A stretch of 64,000 nucleotides of DNA from Clusia tigrina (lineage: Eukaryota > Arthropoda > Insecta > Diptera > Clusiidae), in the NCBI GenBank assembly GCA_920105625.2, contig OV050030.1, forward strand, positions 165,267,860-165,331,859, in the 5' to 3' direction. A model generated the notes under the pieces. The model did not search any database. It was given only the letters and a program-made list of their open reading frames with translations, and was not told the DNA's origin. Numbering within the stretch: the stretch's first letter is position 1; the number at the start of each line of letters is the position of its first letter. Positions 11,035 to 22,050 of this stretch are shown one piece after another. The position numbers were made by a program, and so were the translations under genes.

Positions 11035-11334
11035 TCAGAATTGTTTACTCGTTTCCATTAACGCCTGATTGTTTCTGTCTTCCAAAGGAAAGCTCACTGC
11101 GTGTTTGACTATAAAATTTATGAATGCATGTTTCGTATTCACATATGTGTCAATATGGATAATTGTGTGTATATCTGGAAGCTTTTCTGTCATATTATAT
11201 TTTGGTTTTATAAGGTTTCTGTCATATTTTGCTGCAATGTTCAAATCACAATTATTTACAACTCTGATGATTGGAACTTTTAATTTGGACAATAAACCTT
11301 GTGCTTTGCTGCTGCATAATGTGGCAAGATACAC
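11035..11334 (-). other. Unrecognised open frame, 99 codons
   Basis: An open stretch on the minus strand (YLATLCSSKAQGLLSKL ... FPLEDRNNQALMETSKQF). I do not recognise a family. The composition looks protein-like and the frame stays open upstream for a few more codons, but there is no motif, splice site or start that settles it. It may be a decayed transposon protein. The opposite-strand frame over the same bases is just as long, so coding is unproven. Confidence 0.2.
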
Positions 11335-11359
11335 GAACGGCCTAATCTTCTTTTGTTGA

Positions 11360-12039
11360 ATAGAGCTATCTATTTTAATTCTTCATCCTCATCGCTAAGG
11401 TCCGCTGCAAAGTAACTGCATTATACAAATTTAATACTTGAATTGTTTGGGAAAGTGTCGATCAGTTTTTGTTTTGCAATTGTTTATAGGTAGATTCATC
11501 CAAAGAGGAATAAGTAGCTACTTTGCCACTAGTTATGTGGCTTTGGGTATTATTAGCAATCTTGGTACTAGTAAGTACTTAATCAGTGGATGTGTAACTT
11601 TCTCCTAATCTTTGATAAATTTTCTTAAGAAGCCGAGTGCTACCAGAAATGATATTTATATGTTTTTGTGTTGTTGGTAATTTTATGTATTTGATTATAT
11701 TTTTCTGGTGATGGTTGCATTTTGTGTTAAGATAAGCATGAAATTTTCTATGTTTTCGGAAGCGACTACTACGAAGTTAAAAACGCTGTGTTCTTTCTGT
11801 CCTCAGTTTGTGCCATTATTTGGTGTAACTCTGTAGCTACATCGATTGTGGATATATATTGAGTTTTCATGGTGGTACATGAATTCAACTTTCAGCAGTC
11901 TATGACAATCCTCCATTTTTTGTTGTACAGGAAATAAACCCACATTTAGAAATAGTATTAGAGAAGAGGTTTTGGACATTACTCTATCTAATAACTTTCC
12001 AAAAAACTCTATCAAAGACTAGAAAGTTTCAAAAGAAAT
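11360..12039. other. Intergenic, nothing recognised
   Basis: No motif-bearing frame. A short Asp/Glu-rich reading on the minus strand near 11380-11410 (DLSDEDEE) adjoins the unrecognised frame to the left and may be part of the same decayed gene. Confidence 0.3.
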
Positions 12040-12793
12040 ATTTGTCTGATCACCAACATATTCGATTCTTAATCGATTTCGATGTCCGAATCTACACTTC
12101 ATACAGGCAACCCAAGTCCACTAATTGGGACGAATTTCAGAGGCTATTAGCGGACGGTGTTATTAAATGTAATAATTCAGTTAGGAATCTTGATGAATTA
12201 TAAATTTCAAATGATATCACTACCATAGCTATAATAAACTCGTTCCTCGATGGAGAAAATAGGATTACCCATTGGGGTAACAAAAAATGTAGAAAAACTG
12301 CGTAAAGAGACTAGAAGACTCTTTAATGAAGGAGAGAAACGGTGACTGGTAAAATATAAAGAATCCCTCACCAATTACAACTTAGAGAATAGAAGAGGGA
12401 AACCTGAATGAACTTCTGTGGTGAGCTCTCTGATCTAAACAGCAGTGCTAGAATCTACAAAGTACATTCAAAAACGCACAGTAACAATATTGTTTTTCTT
12501 AACAGGGTACATGGTACCTACTGAGCTAATAGCCTTGAAACTTTAGAGCTTCTGGTTAACCCTTATTTTCCGGGCTCCACAGTTTTAGCCGATGGCCACT
12601 CAATTGAGTCTGTGGGCCACAGACCCAATAGTCATGACTGCACAATGGCTAGAACTATATTTTGTGAGAGAAGAAGAAAATGGTCATATAGTACATTTCA
12701 CCTTAGAGAAGAGGGAATCATTCCAATACTTCTATAAAAAGGGATACAACACATCGTGCCAGCACTAACCAATATATTTGGCGCCTGCTTTAC

Positions 12794-13388
12794 ATGGGGC
12801 TCCAGTCCCAGCAAATGGAGGAAGGTAATCGTACGATTGCGGGCTGGAAGAAACCGAGCATGCCTAAGTCATATAGACCGATAAGCTTAACCTCCTTTGT
12901 TCTCAAAACTGTAGAGAAAGTAATTGATACGCTTATAAGAGAAAGGTATCTTACGCAGATATCTCCTCATAAAAACCAATATGCCTATATGCCAATCAAA
13001 TCAACTACACATGCTCTTTTAAATTTCTCCCAGAAGATTGCGCATTCACTGGAGAGAAAAAAGTATGCTGTGAGCAGCTTTCTAGACATTGAGGGAGCTT
13101 TTGATAATACCGACTTCTCGCACATAAATAACTTCATCAGAAACAAAGGAGATGACTACATACAGATGGATAAACAACGCTCTTAAAGAAGGGAACATTA
13201 GATTCTCTGTAGGAACTGCAAATTTACAAGTTGGCACAGCAAAAGGATGTCCGCAAGGAGGAGTTTTATCTCCACTCCTATTGTCAATTGCTGTTGATGA
13301 ATTACTCCAATTACTGTGTAAAAATGGTAACGATGCTCAAGATTCAGCTAATAATATTCACCAGAAACAGATTAAAAGGCAATTTTAG
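12794..13388 (+). pseudogene. Non-LTR RT domain, two overlapping frames
   Basis: RT for target-primed reverse transcription. The first frame (12794-13186) has the fingers/palm motifs PKSYRPISLTSFVLKTVEKV and YAVSSFLDIEGAFDNTDF, the latter being the first catalytic Asp region. The second frame (13152-13388) has GTAKGCPQGGVLSPLL. A frameshift near 13160 separates them. After LLQLLCKNG the expected YADD region is missing, so the active site is incomplete. Confidence 0.88.
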
Positions 13389-13889
13389 AGAAACTCCTAT
13401 TCTTGGTGAGACCATAAATTTCTCAAGTGAGGTAAAATAGCTAGGTGTCATGATTGATGACAAACTACTTTGGAACACTCACCTGAATATGACAATAAAT
13501 AGGGGTAGGGCGACAATTTGGACCGGAAAAAGTCTAGTGGGAAAAACTGGGGACTCAATCCAAGAATTTCAGTGTGGTTATTTATACACAGCATGACAAG
13601 ACCGATATTTGCATAAGCTGCACCTGTGTGGTGCAGCAAGCTATGTAAAACTACAACACAAGCAAAGATCACTAGAGTACAACGACTAGCTTGTGTCTAC
13701 ACAATAGGAGTCATGAGGTCAACCCCAACCCCATGAGGTTCTGTTAAGTCTACAGACAATTTACTTGGTCATCAAGAAAAAAGCACTGGAATTTGTGGCC
13801 AACCTCATCTTAGAGAACGAAAAAGAAGCCGGTCAAAAACGGAAGGTGTTGCATCTGGGGTCTTTGGGAAACACCCTAGAAGGCTTCTA

Positions 13890-14340
13890 TTTAGCAGTAT
13901 GGGCCAAAAAAACTCAGTGTTTCAGGCCGAAGTACATACAATTGAACTGTGCTTAAGAGAGGAACTAGACAGATCGACCTATATGTGTCACATCTATATT
14001 CACTCCGATAGCAAGGCGGCGTTACTAGCACTTAACTCCTTCGAAATTAAATGAAATTAATTTGGGATTACCTAGTACTTCTCAAAAAACTTGCATCACA
14101 TAACAGAGTTCATCTTATTTGGGTGCCAGGATACAGTGGATATATAGAAAACGAAGAAGCAGATGAGCTCGCTAGGAAAGAAGCTGCCAGTCGTTTTACT
14201 GGACCCAGAACCATTCTTTGAGTTGCCTTGGAGTTCAACCAAACTTAAAATCCAGCAATGGCTTGGATGGCAACTAAAGAGATTAGTGTTGCTCAAACCA
14301 TTATACCAGAACGTTCTCGCAAGAGAATCACAGATAAACT
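13890..14340 (+). pseudogene. RNase H domain of the non-LTR element
   Basis: Mixed frames give VFQAEVHTIELCLREELDR (13920-13975), IHSDSKAALLALNSF (13998-14042) and HLIWVPGYSGYIENEEADELA (14110-14175). These are the E, D and HxGxxGNxxAD motifs of RNase HI, although the His of the last motif is replaced (GYSGYIEN). It degrades RNA in the RNA:DNA hybrid in intact relatives. Stops and frame changes show it is dead. Confidence 0.8.
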
Positions 14341-14649
14341 TAGTCTCAGCCGTGTAGGCATTCGCTTAGACATAGGATTTTTGACTGAACATTGAAACAC
14401 TTACATAAAATGCGAATCACTCATAATTAAAGTTATGTATTGTGCAACGGGGATGAGGAAAAGCAGAGCATTTGCTCGGCTACTGTAACGGTCTAATATG
14501 GACCCGACTACGATATTTAGGTTCTCAATACCTAGAACCGCCAGAATTTGCGGACAAATCTCCTAAGAAGATCTTTGAATTCTTAATGAATACTAGACTC
14601 TCAGCGGATTTGTAAATTATTGAGTGTGCCACAATAGGCCCGTTTGAGG

Positions 14650-15001
14650 TGATTAGATCCCGTCCTATTCGAATCCTTCGTGACTGAATGTAAGCGAATC
14701 TCCTTCTCCAAAGAAAACTGGTTTATACTGTTTCACATAATTTTTCTTTTTCCTCTAGTTTAAGATGGTCTAAGTTAATTTTCTTTATGAAATCATTTTA
14801 TTTATTTATTTTATTTATTAATAATCTAATTACAATTAAAATTATAGTTAAACAAAAGCACTAGCTGCTAGGGTTATCATAATTAAGTGTTTCTAGGGTA
14901 GATATATTATTAATATAAAATGAGATTTCATTATAAAAAAATTTGTTCTCTCTTTTAATATCGATAAATTTACCTTCTAAATTGATTTTTACATTATATT
15001 T
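14650..15001. other. AT-rich spacer
   Basis: No coding motif. Holds a TTTATTTATTTTATTTATT-like run near 14795-14820. Confidence 0.5.
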
Positions 15002-15170
15002 TGTTGAATAATTGTATATTTAAAGTTACATGGCAACCTTTTTATTGTCTTCTTTGGACCTTCTGTCTCATTAAACTCAGTCTTGTCTTAACCTTGCTCT
15101 GCTAACAACATACATATATTGAATGCATTAAATTCTTATTAAAATTAGAAACACGCGTTTTTGTTTAATA
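15002..15170 (+). repeat. 5' LTR of copia element
   Basis: Begins TGTTGAATAATTG and ends ...TTTAATA directly before the primer-binding site, 169 bp. Start is inferred by analogy with the LTR at 7266-7444 (TGTTGAAATAG start, AATA end). Confidence 0.65.
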
Positions 15171-15184
15171 GGTTATGGGCCCAG
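15171..15184 (+). promoter_or_regulatory. copia primer-binding site
   Basis: GGTTATGGGCCCAG, identical to the minus-strand site at 7252-7265; pairs with an internal segment of initiator tRNA-Met in copia elements. Confidence 0.87.
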
Positions 15185-15305
15185 AATCACACGTGTTCTG
15201 CTGTGAAAACTAAGTGTTTTTAGTGCGATTTTTTGTTACTGCTTTTTATTCCTTCAAGTCATTCAGTAAATAAAAGAAAAGAGTGGACTTTTATTTAATT
15301 TAATA

Positions 15306-16154
15306 ATGGCATCAGGCGGTGATATAAAACTTGACAAGATCTAAGATAGCTCGCAGTGGCTGACGTGGAAATTCCAAATGGTTCAAATTTTGGAAGCTGA
15401 TGACATGTTCGATGTGGTCACAGGGGAGCAGGTGTTACCTAGTCAGGGAGAAAAGGAGCAAAAAACTTGGCGAAAAATTGATGCGAAAGCTCGACGAACA
15501 ATTAGTATCGAATTAGGAAAGCAACCTTTGCTACAAATCCTGAACTGTGTTACTGCTAAAAGCATGTGGGACACATTAAAAAGTTTTTACGAGCAGACTT
15601 CAAAGTCAAACGTGTTGTTTTTAATGCAAAAGTACGACAGCTTTTCAAAAGATCCAGATGACGACATTACTACCTACCTGTCAAAGTTAATGGAGACTGT
15701 GCAGCATCTACGTGACCAAGGTGAAACCATATCAGATAAAATGATCATGACAAAAGTCTTGATGTCACTGCCACCAGAATATAATCACTTCTATAGTGCT
15801 TGGGAGTCAGTACGGTCAGAGGATCAGAGCTTAAACAACTTACGGGCAAGGCTAATGGCTGAAGAAATTCGTTTGGGTGGCCAAGAAAAAGCTAAGACCG
15901 AAGCTTTTATAGCAAGGGTGCGAAGTCGTCAAGATGGGAAAGAACAGCGAAGGAAAAGCGGTAAAACAACAAAAAGAGGCGGATGTTTTAAATGTGGTGA
16001 AAAAGGCCATTTTAAACGGGATTGTCCGCAGTTGTGTAAAACGTTTAAGAATGAGACTCATGGTAAAAACGTTGAGGCGTTGGTATGTGGAGCGAATGTC
16101 AGCAGCAAATTGGAAACGTGGGTTCTCGATTCTCGCAACGGGCCACATGAGTAA
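15306..16154 (+). pseudogene. copia gag with early stop
   Basis: ATG at 15306 (MASGGDIKLDKI), about 120 nt below the primer site, is followed 12 codons later by a TAA. The same frame continues with WLTWKFQMVQILEADDMFDVV, then NVLFLMQKYDSFSKDPDDDITTYL and the CCHC knuckle CFKCGEKGHFKRDC (15985-16030). These are the UBN2-type gag fold and RNA-binding knuckle of copia. The frame ends at 16154 within the protease, where the sequence WVLDSRNG departs from the D-S/T-G active site because of a frameshift. Confidence 0.88.
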
Positions 16155-16210
16155 TAAACGCGATTGGTTTGTTACCTTTACCAACTGTAATGAAATCGTC
16201 AGGGTAGGCG

Positions 16211-17335
16211 ATGGCTATCAAGGCTGTAGGAAAAGGTGATATTGCGGTGGTAGTAAACGACGGTCGTGAATGGGTGCAGAAAGTACTGACAAATGTGCTA
16301 TATGTACCGGACATCCACTACAATATATTTTCTCAAACAAAGGCATTGGATAGAGGGTTTGAGTTTGAATCTGACAGCAGGAGCTATAGATTCATAAGAG
16401 CAGATGGAAGCACTGTAGCAGTGGGAGTTCGTCGAGAAAAGCTTTTCCAAATGCTAATAAAAACTCAAGAATATGGCAAGGCAAATATAGTGACAACAGA
16501 AAAGCTAACTCTGCGAACACGGCATGAAAGAATGGGGCATCAAAATGTGGGACTTGTTAGGCAGTTAATCAAGAGAGTCAATGTAGATTTCATTGAGGAG
16601 GAATTTACATGTGAAGGATGCATTTTAGGCAAACAGTACAGAATCAGCTTTAAATCGCGCGAAGCAAGATCCTCAAGCTGTGGAGAGCTGTCTTTTGCAG
16701 ATGTATGCGGCCCAATGCAAGTAAAATCAAATGGAGGTGCCAGGAATTTCTTGTTAATTAAAGATGACTACTCTCATTTTCGTTTTGTTTATTTTCTGAA
16801 AGAAAAATCAGATCTAACAAATGCTATTCAAAATTTCTTGATGCAAGCTGAGAAAGTTGATCATCAGAAAATAAGGCAGATTCGTACAGACAATGGGCTT
16901 GAGTTTGTCAACGAAGGTGTGATACAAATTTTTAATGAATTTGGAGTCAAGCATGATCGTACGGTGCCGTATACTACCCAACAAAATGGCGGTGCAGAAC
17001 GAGAAATGAGAACAGTGATGGAACTATCCCGAGCGATGTTGTATGCAAGAAGCATGGACAAAAGGTTTTGGGCAGAAGCTACAAACACAGCAGTATGTGT
17101 TTTAATTCGAACTGGTACTAGAGTGGCACAAAAAACACCGCATGAGCTATGGTATGGACAACCGGCAAAATTTGATAATTTTCGAAGTTTCGGCGAGGAA
17201 GTCTATGTACACATACCGAAGGAAATGCGCAGAAAATTGGATGCAAAGTCTTGGAAAGGTGTATTTGTTGGTTATGCTGAGCTTTCAGGATTTGGAACCG
17301 GGATCAGCGAAAGATCGAAATTGCGTGTGACGTAA
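16211..17335 (+). pseudogene. copia protease C-terminus and integrase
   Basis: A 374-codon frame. It starts with the protease tail (TNVLYVPDIHYNIFSQTKA), then the pre-integrase zinc motif (RHERMGHQNVGLVRQL ... CEGCILGKQYRISF). The integrase core follows: first Asp in FADVCGPMQVKSNGG, second in IRQIRTDNGLEFVNE, and catalytic Glu in TQQNGGAEREMRTVMELSR. The C-terminal part (GEEVYVHIPKEMRRKLDAKSWKGVFVGY) is also copia-like. Integrase motifs are intact although the element as a whole is not. Confidence 0.9.
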
Positions 17336-17352
17336 AATTTGTCCACGAAGCA

Positions 17353-18341
17353 GTGACTTTGAAGACACAAAGTCAAACGAATATCTTGGCAGAAGAAATT
17401 GCTGAAAATATTTCGGACAACACGGCAAACAATAATGACCACACACATGATGTCAAGGTCGAGGACTCGGAAGATGGTGTGTTCTATGATAGTGTGAATG
17501 ATATCGCTGAGGACGTAGATGACAAGGACAAAAGCTGTATTGCTCGTCGTTTACGTAGCACAACTACTTCAACACACTTGGCAGCTATAATGACATGCGA
17601 ACGACCTAAGTCTTATGCAGAAGCTTTAAAATCTAAAGATCGTGAAGAGTGGCAGCTAGCTATGGAGGAAGAGTATCATTCATTGATTGAAAATGGTACG
17701 TGGGAAATGGTTGAACCGACTGTAAACCAAAATCTTATTGACAATAGATGGATTTTCTAAATAAAGCCAGATGCTAAAGGAAATATTGATCGATACAAGG
17801 CGCGTTTAGTTGTCAGAGGCTTTAGTCAAGAGTATGGAGTAGTCTATGAAGAAACATTTAGTCCAGTAGCAAGATTTACGTCTATTCGGTGTATATTGGC
17901 TATGGCAGCAGCACGAAAAAAGCACATTCTGCAGTTCGATGTGAAAACAACGTTTTTGTATGGAAGCAACCATTGGGGTATGATGATGGAAGCGGTCGCA
18001 TAAGCAAATTGATGAAGAGTTTATACGGGCTTAAGCAAGCATCAAGGTGTTGGAACAAAAAGTTCACTAAGTTTCTGGAGCTTTTTCATTTTGTAACCTC
18101 AAACCATGATTCGTGTGTCTTTACCCATATCACTGAAAGTGGTTGCATCATTATGGCTATCTACATTGATGATAGGCTAGTTGTGTCTACCTCGCGTGAG
18201 CTCATTTCGGACCTGATGGAACATCTACAAGCACAATTTAGAGTTACATTTTCCGAGGAGAAACTGTTTCTGGGACTTGAAATTCAGCGCAAAGCTGATG
18301 GTTCGATTTTTATTGGTCAAGAAGATTTCGCCAAAAAGTAA
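17353..18341 (+). pseudogene. copia reverse transcriptase, broken
   Basis: Opens with YAEALKSKDREEWQLAMEEEYHSL and NGTWEMVEP (17610-17720), the RVT_2 start. A TAA at 17758-17760 cuts the frame. Reading resumes with YKARLVVRGFSQEYGV and FSPVARFTSIRCILAMAA. After a deletion/frameshift near 17960 it continues as MKSLYGLKQASRCWNKKF (18010-18065) and the active site AIYIDDRLVVS (18155-18185, YIDD). Confidence 0.88.
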
Positions 18342-18399
18342 TTGCTAGGTTTAATATGCAAAGTTCCTCTTTTACAGAAACACCTGCAGATGGCTCCAC

Positions 18400-18985
18400 C
18401 AATTTGAGCGATTTTGTCGAGAAGACAAAACCAACTTTTCATATAGAGAGGCAGTTGGAAGTCTTATGTACGAGTATTTGGCAGCAGCCACAAGGCCAGA
18501 TATAGCATTTGCAGTATCAAATGCAAGTCGGTATATGGAAAATCGGCAGCACATGTAAATGCAATAAAAATAATCCTTAGATATGTCAACGGGACAACTA
18601 ACGTGGGAATACACTACAACAGTGAAGTCAGCCTTAATATTCGTGGCTACAGCGATGCAGACTACGCTGGTGATGTGCAAACTCGGAAATCTACATCTGG
18701 TTTTGTTTTCATGGTTGGCGAGAGTGTTGTAAGCTGGTGCTCTGAACGGCAAAAATTTGTTTCTCTTTCAACCACAGAGGCCGAGTATATTGCAGCTTCA
18801 AATGCAGTAAAGGAACTGGTTTGGCTCGAAAATTTCTGGACAGATCTTGGGAATCCAGAGATGGTGAAATTTTATGTTGACAACCAAAGCGCTATACGTC
18901 TTATAAAGAATCCTGAGTTTCATAAAAGAACGAAACATATCGACGTTCGTTACCACTTTATAAGAGAAAAGTATGAAGACCTATT
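18400..18985 (+). pseudogene. copia RNase H, 3' truncated
   Basis: Mixed frames give YREAVGSLMYEYLAAATRPDIAFAV (18440-18515), then the RNase H fold GYSDADYAGDVQTRKSTSGFV (18640-18705), SLSTTEAEYIAASNAVKELVWL (18765-18830) and DNQSAIRLIKNPEFHKRTKHIDVRYHFI. The D, E and D residues are present. The match ends at about 18985 and the remaining codons to 19061 do not look like copia. Confidence 0.88.
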
Positions 18986-19009
18986 GTTGAAACAGTTTAG
19001 GGGTTTCTT

Positions 19010-19500
19010 AAACGAATCAAGGAATTTCATTAGTTATATCGGGATTAATTTTCGCTTGTAGCGATCCTGTATCTATTTTGCAGTTAAAAGATTGTACTTC
19101 CTATATCTAACTTTATTATTGGTTCCCCGATTTCTATAAAAATTATATCACAATGTTCAATATTGTTTAATTCCATATACTCGATATTTTGTTTTGGTTG
19201 TGTAGTATTTTCTGCATTCAAATTGCGATAAGTTTGCTCAGACTTAGAATTATTAGATTAGAATTATTAAAATGCCTGTAATTGTATATTTGTTGTGAAA
19301 AAGTTCCTGAATTAATAAATTGAATAATTTGTGTATTGATCTGAATTACGAATTGTTTTAAAATTAGAGTTACCGGTAACCTTATAAAAATTTCTATTAT
19401 GATGCGTTTTTGCGTTACATTTCTTCTATTGCCATTATAATTCTTCTGATCTGATTTTTGTTCGTTAGTATTACTAGAAATGAGAATGCTGATGAATTGG
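19010..19500 (-). pseudogene. Possible Gypsy gag tail/protease remnant
   Basis: Minus-strand mixed frames give an Asn/Arg-rich stretch (NGNRRNVTQKRII) followed by DIIFIEIGEPIIKLDIGSTI. This resembles a gag nucleocapsid tail leading to a retropepsin IDTGSTI-like motif. The match is short and degenerate, with no RT beside it. It may be chance. Confidence 0.22.
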
Positions 19501-19855
19501 CGCAGAAGTACCTCTCTCGACCTATCCCACGCGAAACCTGTACCTGTATCTCTGGGTGCGATCAAGAGGGGCAGATACCAGCCGACTCGCGACGGCCTTT
19601 ACAGAACACTGGCTAGTTGAAAAAACACTGGCTAGGAAAATTTTTTCTGGCAGGACTATCCGACCTCTTGGCTGTAAAACCGAAAGAACATTTAAAATAC
19701 CTAAATTTCACTTATTGGATAACAACCCTTTTTTCCCATGTTTAGGAGCTGTCGTGGTTTTAAAACGGCGTGGATGCCGTGGATCAGCCAACTGATCGAA
19801 CGAGCGAACGATTACTAGAATTAGGTTTCTGAACGGAACTTACGATAAATTTTGG
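19500..19855. other. Spacer, nothing recognised
   Basis: A slightly GC-richer stretch (for example CCTCTCTCGACCTATCCCAC). It has a 79-codon open frame at 19556-19795 with no motif. No element is assigned. Confidence 0.35.
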
Positions 19856-19859
19856 TGGA

Positions 19860-20520
19860 AATTTACTGTTTTGTTTATTAAACATTTTATGTTCGAAAGT
19901 TATAAGTCTTCTGGCATTGAGTAATCTTAATCTAACATATTTATGGCAAATTCCATTAAGAGTGGTAACTTCCTCAATATGTTTACTACCTTGTGGTACT
20001 CCAGCTTCCCTTTTTAAAATATTAGAGCATTCCTCTGCATAATTGGCGAAAATATCGGTTTCTGATGTAACTTTTTGAAGTAGGTAAAAACCTATAGGAG
20101 CAGGAGTTCGCCTTCAAACGCCTTTGCAACATCAAAGTATATTGCCACGCAAGTATTTTTTTTTCAATTTCAATTTCAATTTTATGCTTTACTCTTTGAA
20201 CTCGTTAAATTGAGGAGTGTTGGCGTCTGAATCAGAACTGATGGCAAGGGATTATTTATCTCCTTTCTAAGATGAACTCCACCCGATTAAAAAGCAATAT
20301 TTCAAAAATTGTTAATAGAGTTGGAAATAAGCGGATCGGTCTTAACGATGAGGTGACTAAAGCGTCTTAATTTGGTTTAGATAGAGCAATAATTTCAGAA
20401 ACTTTCTACCCTACGGGATAGTATTTTCTTTGTATAATTGTATTAAACAAATTCCTAATGTAAGAAAGTGCTTTATGCTTTTTACCTGTAGGTCCTTCAT
20501 ATCCAGGAGATTTTTTTTTT
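19860..20520 (-). pseudogene. Jockey RT, N-terminal two-thirds
   Basis: Mixed minus-strand frames read PGYEGPTGKKHKALSYI (fingers, near 20460-20510), RPIRLFPTLLTIFEILLFNR (about 20280-20350), CVAIYFDVAKAFEGE (first catalytic Asp region, about 20115-20160) and EAGVPQGS (about 19995-20025). The YADD segment is not present before the 3' truncation at about 19860. In intact relatives it performs target-primed reverse transcription. Confidence 0.78.
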
Positions 20521-20856
20521 TATTTTTGTATCTATAGTACTTTGTGAGATACAAGTTCTTCGTTACTTTTTGATTGGTATATTTTTCTTGTTTGGTGTGG
20601 CAGCTGTGACAATTATATGAGAATTCATTTCATTTGTATATGTTTTTTGGAAGTGATCAAATGATACTTTGGTTTCTCTAAATGAGCTGTAGCCCAGTTG
20701 TTGTCTGGAGTGGAGGTTGACGTAAAATTCCACTGGTGATTTTTTTGGTGGCTTAGCAATACAAGTAGTTGCTAGTGCTTGTGGACCCTAAATTAGTTAT
20801 GTACTTTTTCAGTTTTTCATCTTCGTCACGTTTTAATATTTCTTTTAAATCTCTAG

Positions 20857-21760
20857 TTACTTGTAATCTCCTTTTTTACGCTGGTAATGCTGAGAGCTGC
20901 AATGCATTGCTGTGGGAATTTCGTACTCGTTATTTATAATTTTTGCTGCTGGTGTGGAACTAGTTGCAGCCTGAATTATATTATAGTTTAAGTATGGTCC
21001 AGCACTGTCGATTTTTTCATCGTTTTTCAATGAGATGTTTATGTCAAGTCTTTGTTCCAACATTATACGAAAATGATTCCAATCCCGTCAGTTTATTATG
21101 AATATTTGCTAATCTATAATTTGTTAGGGGAGTACATTGGTATGTCAATACAACCGAAGAATGGTCAGATAAGAGTTCGAAGTTTGATTGAATAGTCAGA
21201 TGTTCGGGTTTGATGCGTTTTGTTATGCGAAGTATATTAGATCAGGCCCTTTTTCCCATATCAGTCGGCCAGTAGGTTGGTTCTCCAGTGCTTATGAAGT
21301 TGCTTTTACTTTTTATGTTCCTTTTGCATTTGTAATGCTTGACCTCCAAGGTATATTTTCTTGTTAAAGTCATTTATCAGCTTCCAAGAGTTTTAAAATA
21401 GTCCAGCTATAAAATATTGGTGTTTTTCTGTTTTGGATAGCAGTGAACTGCGTATAGTATAAGTTGTCCATATAAGTCTTCGATTGATACTGTAGTAGCC
21501 TGCAGATAGTCTCTTCTATATATTTCCTTTTCAAAGCACTTGCTTTTAGTGTTTATAATTATTGCCGATCCGTTACAATCTCTGTTGTCAGGATGACTTG
21601 TATGGTAAATTGAATAATTTGTAATTTTTGTAAAGTGGTTTTCTGTGAAAAGCGTGTCAGATAATAACAGTAAAGTATGTCAACTTGGTTAGGGTGAATA
21701 AAATTCTAAAGTTCAAGAATATGTTGACTAAGTCCATTCGAATTCCAGAGAGCTGTTTTC
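20857..21760 (-). pseudogene. Jockey endonuclease and EN-RT linker
   Basis: The endonuclease nicks target DNA in intact relatives. Minus-strand readings include ALWNSNGLSQHILELQNFI (start), VDILLLLSDTLFTENHF, YSIYHTSHPDNRDCNGSAII and PTGRLIWEKGPDLI, in the right order for the exonuclease-endonuclease-phosphatase fold. The linker (20857-21063) reads LDINISLKNDEKIDSAGPYL and NNEYEIP, typical between EN and RT in this clade. Several in-frame stops are present. Confidence 0.75.
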
Positions 21761-21763
21761 AAA

Positions 21764-22045
21764 TTAGTTTGCTTGTTCATTCAATTTAGTTATCAGCATA
21801 GTGGTAATATTCATCTTGGTTGACATTTGTGAGATTATTGTTTCATCATTGTTCTCTAATTGAACAATAACAATGTTGTGAATTTGAACGGTTGGATGTG
21901 GAGCAATATTTGGATTACCGGCTGCTACTTGCGCATACGTAAAGTTAGGTGTGGCGTGTACGAAATAGGTATAAGATCTGCCAAATGTTTCAATAATTCT
22001 TCTGACAATTATTAAGGTGACATTACCATTCATACTGATTTGCAT
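21764..22045 (-). pseudogene. Jockey ORF1 C-terminal end
   Basis: A 93-codon frame with SYTYFVHATPNFTYAQVAAGNPNI, then a Gln/Asn/Thr-rich tail with heptad-like leucines/isoleucines (ISQMSTKMNITTMLITKLNEQ). Jockey-clade ORF1 proteins end in a similar YAQ-type motif plus short coiled coil, and ORF2 starts just after, as here. The Cys-rich knuckles normally found upstream are not visible. Confidence 0.6.
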
Positions 22046-22050
22046 ACTGT

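Larger units (their letters stand above)
12040..14620 (+). mobile_element. Non-LTR retrotransposon with RNase H (I/R1-type), decayed
   Basis: Domains lie in order on the plus strand: end of the endonuclease (SDHQHIRFLIDFDV, about 12050), RT (SYRPISLTSFVLKTVEKVID, 12865-12930; CPQGGVLSPLL, 13250-13285), thumb (LGVMIDDKLLWNTHL, 13442-13485), RNase H (IHSDSKAALLALNSFE near 14000; WVPGYSGYIENEEADELARKEA, 14120-14190), and a remnant of the C-terminal Cys/His region to about 14600. Frame breaks are frequent. The RT YADD box is not found. A C-terminal RNase H next to a non-LTR RT places it in the I/R1/LOA group. Confidence 0.88.
15002..18985 (+). mobile_element. Ty1/copia element with 5' LTR, 3' truncated
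   Basis: Order on the plus strand: LTR (15002-15170), primer-binding site (15171-15184), gag, protease remnant, integrase, RT, RNase H. The RNase H match stops at KHIDVRYHFIREKYED (about 18985), where intact copia elements have a further few dozen residues, a polypurine tract and the 3' LTR. None of these is found. The element carries in-frame stops and frameshifts throughout. Confidence 0.93.
19860..22050 (-). mobile_element. Jockey-clade non-LTR retrotransposon, decayed, minus strand
   Basis: Reading right to left: end of ORF1 (21764-22045), AP-like endonuclease (about 21060-21760), linker (20860-21060), and RT (about 19860-20520). The RT has RPIRLFPTLLTIFEILLFNR and, frame-shifted, AGVPQGS, the order and wording of Jockey-clade elements. 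The RT C-terminus and 3' tail are gone, and the 5' end begins within ORF1. Stops and frameshifts are common. The whole makes one coherent, old, about 2.2 kb copy. Confidence 0.82.

Noticed and set aside
13765..13956. Separate gene in the middle of the plus-strand non-LTR element
   Set aside because: It is part of the decayed region joining RT to RNase H in that element.
14655..14700. TTCGAATCC near 14671 resembling a tRNA T-arm
   Set aside because: No anticodon arm, D-arm or acceptor stem can be placed around it.
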